The position numbers and the translations under genes were made by a program. A model generated the notes under the pieces. The model made no database searches, was not told the origin of the DNA, and saw only the letters and a list, made by a program, of their open reading frames with translations. Below, piece after piece: positions 16,844 through 24,604 of a stretch of DNA of 64,000 bases. Every line of letters starts with the position of its first letter. Positions within the stretch are counted from its first letter, which is position 1. The DNA is from Bacteroidota bacterium (GTDB lineage: Bacteria; Bacteroidota; Bacteroidia; UKL13-3): NCBI GenBank assembly GCA_027491085.1, contig JAIXWW010000005.1, forward strand, positions 1-64,000, in the 5' to 3' direction.

Positions 16844-18772
16844 ATGAAAGTGGTAATAATTGGTAGTGGTATTGCTGGTTTAGCATTAGGAACTATATTA
16901 AGTCAAAATGGATATACTGTTTCCATAAATGAAAGAGATAGTGAACAGATTAGAAATGGTCATGCATTTTTAATGCATCCTGACGCAATGGATGTATTGA
17001 ATATCATTTCAAACTACCACCCACAATTCGAAATACCTGGTCAGGTTATTGATAAAATTGTATTAAAACGTCCTGATGATAGCATCATCCAATCTACTGA
17101 TTTAGAATCTTGGATCTGTATGAAGAGGGTGGATATTATCAAATACTTAAGTTCATTTCTAAAGGAAAACGAACTTCATTACAACAGAAATTTTTCGCAT
17201 TTTATTTATGAAAATGATAAAGCCGTAGCTGTACAATTTTTAAATGGAGATATTGAATACGGTGATATTTTTATAGGTGCAGATGGCGCAAAATCAAATG
17301 TAAGGAAAGCCCTTTTTGGAGAAGTAAATTTTACTCTGGTAGAAGTTAAAGAAATTGTTGGAGTTATTACCAATCCATCTTTAGTAGCCAAACTTCCAAG
17401 TACATTTACAAAATATATGAGTGCTGATAAAGGCTTAGCTGTTGGGCTTATTCCTTGTTCAGATACCGAAATGGTTTGGTTCATGCAGTATGACGTAAAA
17501 CTTCAAACACAAAAAGAATTTTCGCCAGAATGCCTAAAAGCACTAAGTTTTGATTTATTACAAAACTTTCCAGAAGAGGTACAAGAAGTGCTTCGATCTA
17601 ATAATTTCGCCAATAATTTTGTTTGGTATTCAACTGACTTTGATTTGATGCCATCTTTTCATAAAGGCAATGTAGCGTTGATTGGAGATGCAGCACATGT
17701 GGCATTACCTTTTACAAGTGCAGGCACAACCAATGCCTTAATTGATGCTCATAAAATGGCAGAATTACTTTTAGAAAATACTAATTTTGATTTTGTATGC
17801 AATATATTTTACAATGACAGAGCAAAACAGTTAAAGGAACACATCAATTTAGGCAGGGAAATAAAAAATAATTTTCTGAATGCATCAAAAGGTAAAATTA
17901 AATTACCTCTGATAAAGCAGTTAAAGGAAGCAGAGAAAATAATTGAACCTAAAATAGAAATTCTTTATTTTACCGACCCTGTTTGTTCTACATGCTGGTT
18001 GGTGCAGCCTCAATTAAGAAAACTTTCATTACTGTATGGTAAATATTTTGAAATAAAATACCACATGGGTGGATTGCTTCCCAATTGGGATGTTTTAAAA
18101 AACAAAAAGGGCAAAATTACGCAACCAAGTGAAGCTGCAGAACATTGGCAAGAAATATCAGAATTACACGAAATGCCAATTTCGCCAGATGTATGGTTAA
18201 ACTCCCCTTTAGCTTCTTCTTTTCCTCCTTCGATAGCTATTAAAGCGGCACAAATGCAAAACAAAATTAAAGCTTTTCATTACCACAGGAGAATCAAAGA
18301 ACTATTATTTGTAGAAAGTAAGAACATTACAGATATTGAACTACTTTTTAATACAGCCAAGGAGGTGGGACTTGATGTAGAAAAACTTAAGAACGATATC
18401 AATAAAAGCGCAATTGTTAAATTTGAGGAGGATTTACAATATGCTGCACAATTAAATATTAAAGTACTTCCAACATTTATTCTATCGAACGAATTCAATG
18501 AAAAAATAATACTCAATGGTTACCAAGAATATGATATTATGGAAAAAGCCATTTTGGATTTATACCCACTGGCTCAAAAAGATATAACTATTAGGAAACC
18601 TTTGGAGCTTTTTCAAATATACCAGAGTATGACAACTCACGAATTTTCGTATTTAATGGATATAGATAAAATGGAGGCAGAAAATATTTTGAAAAATTTA
18701 GCACATTCAGGATTAGTAAATAGAAAAAAGAACAATACTGGCACCATTTGGAAACTAAATTACAGTAACTAA
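16844..18772 (+). CDS. FAD-dependent monooxygenase fused to a DsbA-like domain
   Basis: A 642-residue two-enzyme fusion. Residues 1-345 are a class A flavoprotein monooxygenase: GSGIAG at 7-12, GADGAKSN from 145, and GDAAH with ALPFTSAGTTNA from about 281. Residues about 370-575 are a DsbA/FrnE/SpxH-like thioredoxin fold: DPVCSTCW with cysteines 381 and 384, HMGGLLPNW, and the cis-Pro loop LPTFI. A C-terminal winged-helix-like tail (about 590-642) resembles that of other Bacteroidota DsbA proteins. No signal peptide is seen, so it is cytoplasmic. The domains are joined in one uninterrupted frame. The substrate is unknown; see findings. Confidence 0.85.
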   Translation: MKVVIIGSGIAGLALGTILSQNGYTVSINERDSEQIRNGHAFLMHPDAMDVLNIISNYHPQFEIPGQVIDKIVLKRPDDSIIQSTDLESWICMKRVDIIKYLSSFLKENELHYNRNFSHFIYENDKAVAVQFLNGDIEYGDIFIGADGAKSNVRKALFGEVNFTLVEVKEIVGVITNPSLVAKLPSTFTKYMSADKGLAVGLIPCSDTEMVWFMQYDVKLQTQKEFSPECLKALSFDLLQNFPEEVQEVLRSNNFANNFVWYSTDFDLMPSFHKGNVALIGDAAHVALPFTSAGTTNALIDAHKMAELLLENTNFDFVCNIFYNDRAKQLKEHINLGREIKNNFLNASKGKIKLPLIKQLKEAEKIIEPKIEILYFTDPVCSTCWLVQPQLRKLSLLYGKYFEIKYHMGGLLPNWDVLKNKKGKITQPSEAAEHWQEISELHEMPISPDVWLNSPLASSFPPSIAIKAAQMQNKIKAFHYHRRIKELLFVESKNITDIELLFNTAKEVGLDVEKLKNDINKSAIVKFEEDLQYAAQLNIKVLPTFILSNEFNEKIILNGYQEYDIMEKAILDLYPLAQKDITIRKPLELFQIYQSMTTHEFSYLMDIDKMEAENILKNLAHSGLVNRKKNNTGTIWKLNYSN

Positions 18773-18785
18773 TAATGAAATGATG

Positions 18786-18805
18786 TTATTTAAAAGGTTA
18801 AATAA
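18786..18805. terminator. AT-only hairpin between convergent genes
   Basis: TTATTTAA pairs perfectly with TTAAATAA around an AAGG loop, exactly between the two convergent stops. It may terminate weakly in both directions. Confidence 0.35.
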
Positions 18806-19699
18806 TTATTCTATTACACCGTAAATTTTTATACGGCTTAATATTGAATCATTAATTACTTTAATTTTTAACAAGTCATTGAAATTACTAAACCTACCGT
18901 GTTGGTTTCTATAGTTTACCAATATGCGAGCCAATTTGTATTTAAAATATGGATGCGTTTTAAGTTCGTTTTCAGTTACAGTATTTAGGTTAATGCGATT
19001 GGCTTTATTGGCATCTACATATATTTTACCTTGTAAATCAAATAAAATATCTTCATCAAAACCCCAAATTTCATTCAATTGATTTAGGTTTAAAAAACCA
19101 CCTAACTGTTTTCTGTAAGCAATAATTTTAGAGGCCAATGTTGGACCAATTCTATACAATTTAACCAAGGAAACAGAATCAGCGGAGTTCAATTCCAATG
19201 GTTCAACTATTTTTTTCTTTTCAACTTTTGCAGAATCAGCAAACGATTTTTTGCTTTGAAAACTATTTTCAATTTGAATATAACTAGATAACTTATTGAC
19301 TAAACTAGTATCTATTCCATATATTTTTTTCAGCCCTTCAATTGATTTTATTTTACCACCTTTACTCAAATAGTTTTTAAGTGTGGCAATATTTTTATCA
19401 GAAAAACCTAATTGCTTTAATTCATCATCAGTTGCAGTATTGGGATTAAAAACAAATGGTTCTTCAGTAATATTTTCAGATTCACTAAAACCAACCTTTT
19501 TACTTAATGAATCAAGTTCAGCTAACTGATTGATGGTTATTTTTAAATCATTTCTAGGCTTAAAATAACGATATAAACTTGGAGCAAAAATTATCAAAAC
19601 TAATATTCCGGATAGCAGAATAATTCCTTTACGTTCACTTGGTGAAAAGTAAAAGTACATTTTAATAAATTTTTCAAACCTAAGTTTAGTATTCTTCAT
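18806..19699 (-). CDS. ComEA-like helix-hairpin-helix protein
   Basis: A 297-residue protein with one N-terminal membrane helix (about 24-45) after FSPSERKG, then three helix-hairpin-helix units: FVFNPNTATDDELKQLGF, PLELNSADSVSLVKLYRIGP, and INLNTVTENELKTHPYFKY. Each has the NxNxA..L..L pattern of ComEA-type DNA-binding domains. ComEA binds incoming DNA in transformation. In Bacteroidota this multi-HhH architecture is common, and its role there is not established. The start at 19699 overlaps the small upstream gene by 14 nt; an alternative ATG lies at 19660. Confidence 0.85.
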   Translation of the reverse strand: MKNTKLRFEKFIKMYFYFSPSERKGIILLSGILVLIIFAPSLYRYFKPRNDLKITINQLAELDSLSKKVGFSESENITEEPFVFNPNTATDDELKQLGFSDKNIATLKNYLSKGGKIKSIEGLKKIYGIDTSLVNKLSSYIQIENSFQSKKSFADSAKVEKKKIVEPLELNSADSVSLVKLYRIGPTLASKIIAYRKQLGGFLNLNQLNEIWGFDEDILFDLQGKIYVDANKANRINLNTVTENELKTHPYFKYKLARILVNYRNQHGRFSNFNDLLKIKVINDSILSRIKIYGVIE

Positions 19700-19880
19700 C
19701 TCTTCTGCGTTGGCGTGGAGGATTTATTTTAGGGTTTTTTATAAAAAAAATATACAGCATTAAAAAAACAAATGCACCACCAAATGCCTCACAAATAAAC
19801 CAAAACCAAAAACTTGATTGTTCGGGTTCTGAAGCTAATTTAGGAGCTTCGGCCTGCAATAAAATTAATAAATTTAGCAT
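19686..19880 (-). CDS. Small single-pass membrane protein
   Basis: Sixty-four residues: a hydrophobic start (MLNLLILLQAEA), a membrane helix (about 25-47, FWFWFICEAFGGAFVFLMLYIFFI) and a basic tail NPPRQRRRDEEY. The family is not recognised. Its 3' end overlaps the HhH gene by 14 nt, implying translational coupling, and its ATG lies 9 nt downstream of the SDR gene's stop. Composition and spacing favour a real gene, but it could be spurious. Confidence 0.55.
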   Translation of the reverse strand: MLNLLILLQAEAPKLASEPEQSSFWFWFICEAFGGAFVFLMLYIFFIKNPKINPPRQRRRDEEY

Positions 19881-19889
19881 CTGTTCAAT

Positions 19890-20798
19890 TTAATTAGTCT
19901 GTTGTTTTAACTGTTCATTTAATATTGCCAAGCCTTGCTCAAAAGTGTGCGGATTATAACCAAGTTCTTTGCGTGCTTTATCTAAAATAAAACCAGTTAT
20001 TGGTGGACGTTTAGCAGGTTGTTTAATACCCTCACTCGTGCTCATGTTTAACAAGTTTTTATCTAATTTCCAAAAATCAGCCACTTTATAAACCAAGTCA
20101 TATATACTCATAAAATCACTTCCACTGATATTAAATACACCTTGTGCTTTTTTATCAGCAGCTAATTTACAACCCATTGCTAAATCTTCTGCTAAGGTTG
20201 GTGTTCTAAATTGATCAGACACTACATTAATCGATTTACCACTTTCTAATGCACCTTTAGCCCAAAGTACTATATTACTTCTACTCATATCACTCACAAT
20301 TCCATATACCAAAACAGTACGTAAAATACTCCAGCTTTTTGCATTATTTATAACCTCTTCTTCACCCCTTAACTTCGACAAGCCATAATAACTTACAGGA
20401 TTAGGTTTTTCGGTTTCTAGCAAAGGCCCATGAGTTCCATCAAAAATAAAATCCGTTGAAACTTGTACAAAATGAACATTATAAATATTACAAGCGTTTA
20501 CCAAATACTTAACTGCATCTATATTTAATTGATCACAAGCCTCTTTTTCACTTTCGCAAATATCTACATTGGTCATAGCAGCAGTATTGATTACTACTTC
20601 AGGTTGGTGCTTTGCAATAATTTGAGCCACTTCTTCAGCATTAGTTATATCTAAACTTTCGTATGTATAACCATTCTTATCCGAATACCTATTGTCTCCA
20701 CGTGCAGTTGCAATCAACTCATATTCGCTATTATTTTTATATAAATCAATTAACTTTTGACCTAATAAACCATTGCTTCCTGTTATTAATATTTTCAT
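19890..20798 (-). CDS. SDR sugar-nucleotide reductase, RmlD-like
   Basis: A 302-residue extended short-chain dehydrogenase. It has the NAD(P) motif TGSNGLLGQ (6-14), the VVINTAAMTNVD segment, STDFIFDG, and the catalytic Tyr-x-x-x-Lys in YYGLSKLRGEE. It resembles dTDP-4-dehydrorhamnose reductase (RmlD) and MAT2B-type proteins. No other rhamnose genes are nearby, so the substrate is open. It lies between proS and the small membrane protein in a minus-strand run. Confidence 0.82.
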   Translation of the reverse strand: MKILITGSNGLLGQKLIDLYKNNSEYELIATARGDNRYSDKNGYTYESLDITNAEEVAQIIAKHQPEVVINTAAMTNVDICESEKEACDQLNIDAVKYLVNACNIYNVHFVQVSTDFIFDGTHGPLLETEKPNPVSYYGLSKLRGEEEVINNAKSWSILRTVLVYGIVSDMSRSNIVLWAKGALESGKSINVVSDQFRTPTLAEDLAMGCKLAADKKAQGVFNISGSDFMSIYDLVYKVADFWKLDKNLLNMSTSEGIKQPAKRPPITGFILDKARKELGYNPHTFEQGLAILNEQLKQQTN

Positions 20799-20819
20799 TT
20801 TTACAATTGTTGGTTATAA

Positions 20820-22304
20820 TTAATAAGCTTTTGCGAACAATACTCTTTGAGTAGAGGGTTTGCCTGTTAATACACACACTCCATCTTCTTGCACATTATT
20901 TAATGGCACACAACGAATGGTAGCTTTGCTCAAGTCTTTAATCTTATCTTCAGTTTCGCCAGTTCCATCCCAATGTGCGCTTACAAAACCAGTTTTATTT
21001 TCAATGGCATCCATAAATTCATCCCAATTATTTACAGTATGAATATGTGAATTTCTATACTCCAATGCTTTGTTATAAATGCTATTTTGAATTTCTTCCA
21101 ATAAACTGCTGATAGTTTCAGGTAAATTTTCTGCACTTATAATTTCTTTGGTTTTGGTATCGCGTCTTGCTAATTCTACATTTCCAGCAGCCACATCTCT
21201 TGGGCCAATTGCTATACGCAAAGGCACACCTTTTAACTCATAATCGGCAAATTTATAACCAGGCGACATATTATCTCTATCGTCTAATTTTACTAAAATG
21301 CCTTTGGCTTTTAGAGCCGTAAAATATTCGCGTGCTTTATCTAAAACCAATGCTTTTTCATCTTCTTTTTTACCAGTAATTGGCACAATTACAACTTGAA
21401 TAGGTGCTAATTTGGGAGGTAAAACCAATCCTTCATCATCGCTATGGCTCATAATTAATGCACCCATTAAGCGAGTAGAAACGCCCCAACTGGTAGCCCA
21501 AACGTAATCTTTAACGTTTTCTTTGCTTACAAATTTTACATCAAATGCTTTGGCAAAATTCTGACCTAAAAAGTGACTAGTTCCCATTTGTAATGCTTTT
21601 CCATCTTGCATTAAACCTTCAATACAAAAAGTTTCATCAGCACCAGCAAAACGCTCATTTTCGGTTTTTACACCTTTTACCACAGGCACTGCCATTATGT
21701 TTTCAGCAAAATCGGCATACACTTCAAGCATTTGACGGGTTTCAGCCAATGCTTCTTCTTTGGTGGCGTGTGCGGTGTGGCCTTCTTGCCATAAAAACTC
21801 TGCGGTACGTAAAAATAAGCGTGTACGCATTTCCCAACGCACCACATTAGCCCATTGATTAATTAAAATAGGTAAATCGCGGTAACTCTGAATCCAATCA
21901 CGGTATGTATTCCAAATAATAGCTTCACTTGTTGGGCGAACTATCAATTCTTCTTCTAGTTTTGCTTCAGGGTCAACTATTAATTTACCTTTATTATCAG
22001 GATCTGTTTTTAAACGATAATGGGTAACAATGGCACATTCTTTAGCAAAACCTTCCGCATTTTTTTCTTCAGCTTCAAATAAACTTTTGGGTACAAATAA
22101 TGGAAAATAAGCATTTTGATGACCAGTTTCTTTAAATCTTCTATCTAACTCAGCTTGCATTTTTTCCCAAATGGCATAACCATAAGGCTTAATTACCATA
22201 CAGCCTTTTACTGCTGAATGTTGCGCTAAATCTGCTTGTTCTACTAAATTATTATACCACGCTGAATAGTTTTCGCTGCGTTTTACTTTTTTAAATTCTG
22301 CCAT
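20820..22304 (-). CDS. proS: Prolyl-tRNA synthetase, archaeal/eukaryotic type
   Basis: Charges tRNA-Pro. I start at 22304 ([20 protein letters not shown]); the 24 extra upstream codons are not family-like. The 494 residues lack the editing domain found in the long bacterial enzyme and carry class II motifs: motif 2 around [28 protein letters not shown], and [33 protein letters not shown]. The protein ends VLFAKAY; a terminal Tyr is a hallmark of the archaeal/eukaryotic-like ProRS, the type usual in Bacteroidota. Confidence 0.95.
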   Translation of the reverse strand: MAEFKKVKRSENYSAWYNNLVEQADLAQHSAVKGCMVIKPYGYAIWEKMQAELDRRFKETGHQNAYFPLFVPKSLFEAEEKNAEGFAKECAIVTHYRLKTDPDNKGKLIVDPEAKLEEELIVRPTSEAIIWNTYRDWIQSYRDLPILINQWANVVRWEMRTRLFLRTAEFLWQEGHTAHATKEEALAETRQMLEVYADFAENIMAVPVVKGVKTENERFAGADETFCIEGLMQDGKALQMGTSHFLGQNFAKAFDVKFVSKENVKDYVWATSWGVSTRLMGALIMSHSDDEGLVLPPKLAPIQVVIVPITGKKEDEKALVLDKAREYFTALKAKGILVKLDDRDNMSPGYKFADYELKGVPLRIAIGPRDVAAGNVELARRDTKTKEIISAENLPETISSLLEEIQNSIYNKALEYRNSHIHTVNNWDEFMDAIENKTGFVSAHWDGTGETEDKIKDLSKATIRCVPLNNVQEDGVCVLTGKPSTQRVLFAKAY

Positions 22305-22385
22305 AATGATTAATCGTGCCGCGAATGTAAGGATGATTTTTGATTTTTGATGGATGATTTGTGATATCAAAAGCAAATGTAAGGG

Positions 22386-22446
22386 GGCAGACCTGTGTGT
22401 CTGCCAAAATGTTTAATGCTGACACATAGGTCTACCCTATGCGTGT
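22386..22446. repeat. Paired palindromic intergenic repeats (GGCAGAC type)
   Basis: GGCAGAC/GTCTGCC (22386-22405) is a perfect 7-bp stem with a six-base loop. It is followed by ACACATAGG pairing with CCTATGcGTGT (22422-22446). The two stems share GGCAGAC-ACATAGG wording, as if copies of one element in opposite orientation. They sit upstream of proS in a 412-bp gene-free stretch. Confidence 0.65.
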
Positions 22447-22517
22447 TTACCCCTAAATGGAGAAATGAATAAAAAAATCATTGTTTTTTTGTTTGCTTGG
22501 TATTGTATATCCGTGTA

Positions 22518-22539
22518 GAGACGTTTAATTAAATGTCTC
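22518..22539. repeat. GAGACGTTTAATTAAATGTCTC palindrome
   Basis: An almost perfect inverted repeat preceded by GTA. It resembles GTAGAGACG-type dispersed palindromes that I know from intergenic DNA of other bacteria. The rest of the spacer up to 22716 is AT-rich with no other feature seen. Confidence 0.55.
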
Positions 22540-22716
22540 CAGCATGCAATTAGAAAACCATTGGGATTATAAAAATAATAGATATGTTTGAAAATAGAAC
22601 TTTATTAAAACATCTTCATTTTAATTGATTGGAGAAGATTGTATTGAAATAGTTAAATAAAATAGGTTGTAATAAGTATAATTACCTTTTGTATTTTAAT
22701 ATGAAATAAAACCAAA

Positions 22717-23072
22717 ATGAAAAGATATTTGATATTTATTTGGGCTGTTTTTTTGTCACTTTTGGGTGCGAAAAGGAAAGTCAACTTGAAAAAGTGGTTT
22801 TTAATAGGGAAGAATGGCTAAATGGAAACGAAAGAATACGCGGAAAAATGGTGGATAATATTATAAATTATAGCATTCTAATTGGCAAATCAAAAGTTGA
22901 AGTATTAAACCTATTAGGTGACCAAGGAGATACAGTTGGGAATTTAAGTTATCAAGTTGACTTAGGTTTAAAATCTGGAATAATGGGCTTTGGTGGAGCA
23001 TGGTTGTTTAACTTGAACATTCATTTTGATACTCTCCAAAATAAAGTATTAGAGGTAAGGTGCAATGACTAA
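22717..23072 (+). CDS. Hypothetical lipoprotein, apparent frameshift in its signal peptide
   Basis: The body of the protein (22740-23072, about 110 residues) is open from a TTG and includes FGCEKESQLEK, then NYSILIGKSKVEVLNLLGDQ, a pattern reminiscent of small BamE-like lipoproteins. The natural start is the ATG at 22717, which begins MKRYLIFIWAVF in another frame. One additional T in the seven-T run at 22748-22754 would join the frames into MKRYLIFIWAVFFVTFGC-EKES, a textbook lipoprotein signal. So this is either a frameshifted gene, a slippage-controlled gene or a sequence error. Function unknown. Confidence 0.6.
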
Positions 23073-23332
23073 AATAGGACTTAAATAACTGAACTTAATA
23101 AACTTCATTCACCAATCAACAAATCACACAATCAACCTACCAACCATGCAAAATCAAACACTCCAACAACTTTACAATTTTGAAATGGATAACTTATCCA
23201 AAGAAATCAATACATATTTAAATAGTTAAAACCTTGGGATTATTGATAAGAATAATCAATTAGTTAGTAACAGGTAAGTTCAGTTTGAAAGCAAAAATAT
23301 TTTGAAACAAAAATGAAAAGTAATGGTAAAAA
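23073..23332. other. Spacer with CAATCAAC repeats and a 27-codon ORF
   Basis: About 23105-23145 is CAAC-rich low-complexity DNA. Immediately after it a short ORF (23146-23229) encodes MQNQTLQQLYNFEMDNLSKE and seven more residues. It might be a gene remnant; nothing supports expression. A GATTATT/AATAATC hairpin lies at 23238-23257. Confidence 0.35.
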
Positions 23333-24463
23333 CTACCAATTTTTATGTTGTTTTTTTAGTAAACCAATAGTTCCAAATATGTAAATATAGCACACAAATA
23401 AAAAGTCTAATAGTATCAAAAACCAAGTTAAATTTTGGTATTTAAGTTTTTTAAATGCCATAAAATAAACTACGGATTGGCAAATTAATTTAAACAAATA
23501 AACACCTAAAAGTATTTTCCAAAAATTGATATCGTTAACTAACAATGCAATAATAGAAATGTAAAAAAATAAGTTTGAGGCGTAAAAACCTCCCAACAAT
23601 AATTTATGAATAGGTTTATAAAACTTCCCTGTGCTGTTGTGTCTCGATTTTTGGCGAGTCCACTCACTAAATGTTTTTTTACTTTCTGTATAAACAAAAC
23701 TATCAGGATTTAATTGAATAGCAACATTACTGGCATTAGCAGCTCTATTTACAAACAAATCATCATCACCGCTTAGTATATGTTGGTGCCAAGCAAAACC
23801 TTTTTGTTTAAAAAACAAATCGCGGGTATAAGCCAAATTACGACCAACACCCATAAAAGTGTTTTTATTAATGGCAGCCGAAAAATAAAACATACCTGTT
23901 ATAGCACTCTCAAAACGAGCCAATAAGTTTACAAATCCTTTTTGAGTTATATAAGGCGAAAATCCTAATACCAATTGTTTATTATTTTCAAACTTGCTAG
24001 CCATCAAACTCAACCATTGATTACTCGCAGGTTTACAGTCGGCATCAGTAAATAACATGTTTTCATATTGAGCTGCTTTGATACCAATTGTTAATGCAAA
24101 TTTTTTACCTGTTGGATATTTTTCTTGCTCTTTAAGTTGACTAATTTTTAAATGAGGATATACTTCTTGGTAATATTCTAACAGTTTTTGACTTTCATCC
24201 CAACTGCAATCATTCACTACAATTACTTCAAAACTAGGGTAATCTTGCTCTAGTATCGATTTTAAGTTTTTCTCTAAATTTTTGTATTCATTTCTTGCAG
24301 CAATAATTATTGATACATTGGGTTTGTTGTTATTAACTGGAGCAACAGGCTTATATGTTCCTAACTTAAGAAAGTAAAAAAAGTAATAATACAAAAGCAC
24401 ACAAGTGCTTAGTAATAAAATGATTAGTATTAATATATTGATATAATTGAATGTGATATTCAT
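23333..24463 (-). CDS. Membrane glycosyltransferase, family 2
   Basis: Start at 24463 (MNITFNYINILILII), with three leading codons removed because they precede the hydrophobic helix. About 376 residues: an N-terminal membrane helix (8-32), a GT-A domain opening VSIIIAARNE, the metal site TDADCKP, then SGDDDLFVNRAA and the QKSRH motif of processive inverting enzymes, and two to three C-terminal helices. The organisation resembles GT2 enzymes that make envelope polysaccharides or glycolipids. The sugar and acceptor are unknown, and no glycan cluster is adjacent. Confidence 0.87.
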   Translation of the reverse strand: MNITFNYINILILIILLLSTCVLLYYYFFYFLKLGTYKPVAPVNNNKPNVSIIIAARNEYKNLEKNLKSILEQDYPSFEVIVVNDCSWDESQKLLEYYQEVYPHLKISQLKEQEKYPTGKKFALTIGIKAAQYENMLFTDADCKPASNQWLSLMASKFENNKQLVLGFSPYITQKGFVNLLARFESAITGMFYFSAAINKNTFMGVGRNLAYTRDLFFKQKGFAWHQHILSGDDDLFVNRAANASNVAIQLNPDSFVYTESKKTFSEWTRQKSRHNSTGKFYKPIHKLLLGGFYASNLFFYISIIALLVNDINFWKILLGVYLFKLICQSVVYFMAFKKLKYQNLTWFLILLDFLFVCYIYIFGTIGLLKKQHKNW

Positions 24464-24544
24464 AAAGCACAAATGTAATGGTGCACAAATCCAAATACAT
24501 TCTAATTTTTAAACAATGTGTTGATTGTTCTTTTTGTTTAAAAT

Positions 24545-24582
24545 AAAAAACGCCACATCAAATAAATGAAGTGGCGCTTTTT
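24545..24582 (-). terminator. Terminator after the M16 protease
   Basis: CGCCAC pairs with GTGGCG (24551-24556 with 24571-24576). On the minus strand the stem is followed by a T run, 20-50 nt beyond the protease stop. Confidence 0.8.
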
Positions 24583-24604
24583 ATGAATTGGTTTGGTTAA
24601 TTTT

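Noticed and set aside
23146..23229. 27-codon ORF after the CAAC repeats
   Set aside because: There is no ribosome-binding or family evidence, and it is very short; it is noted in the spacer entry only.
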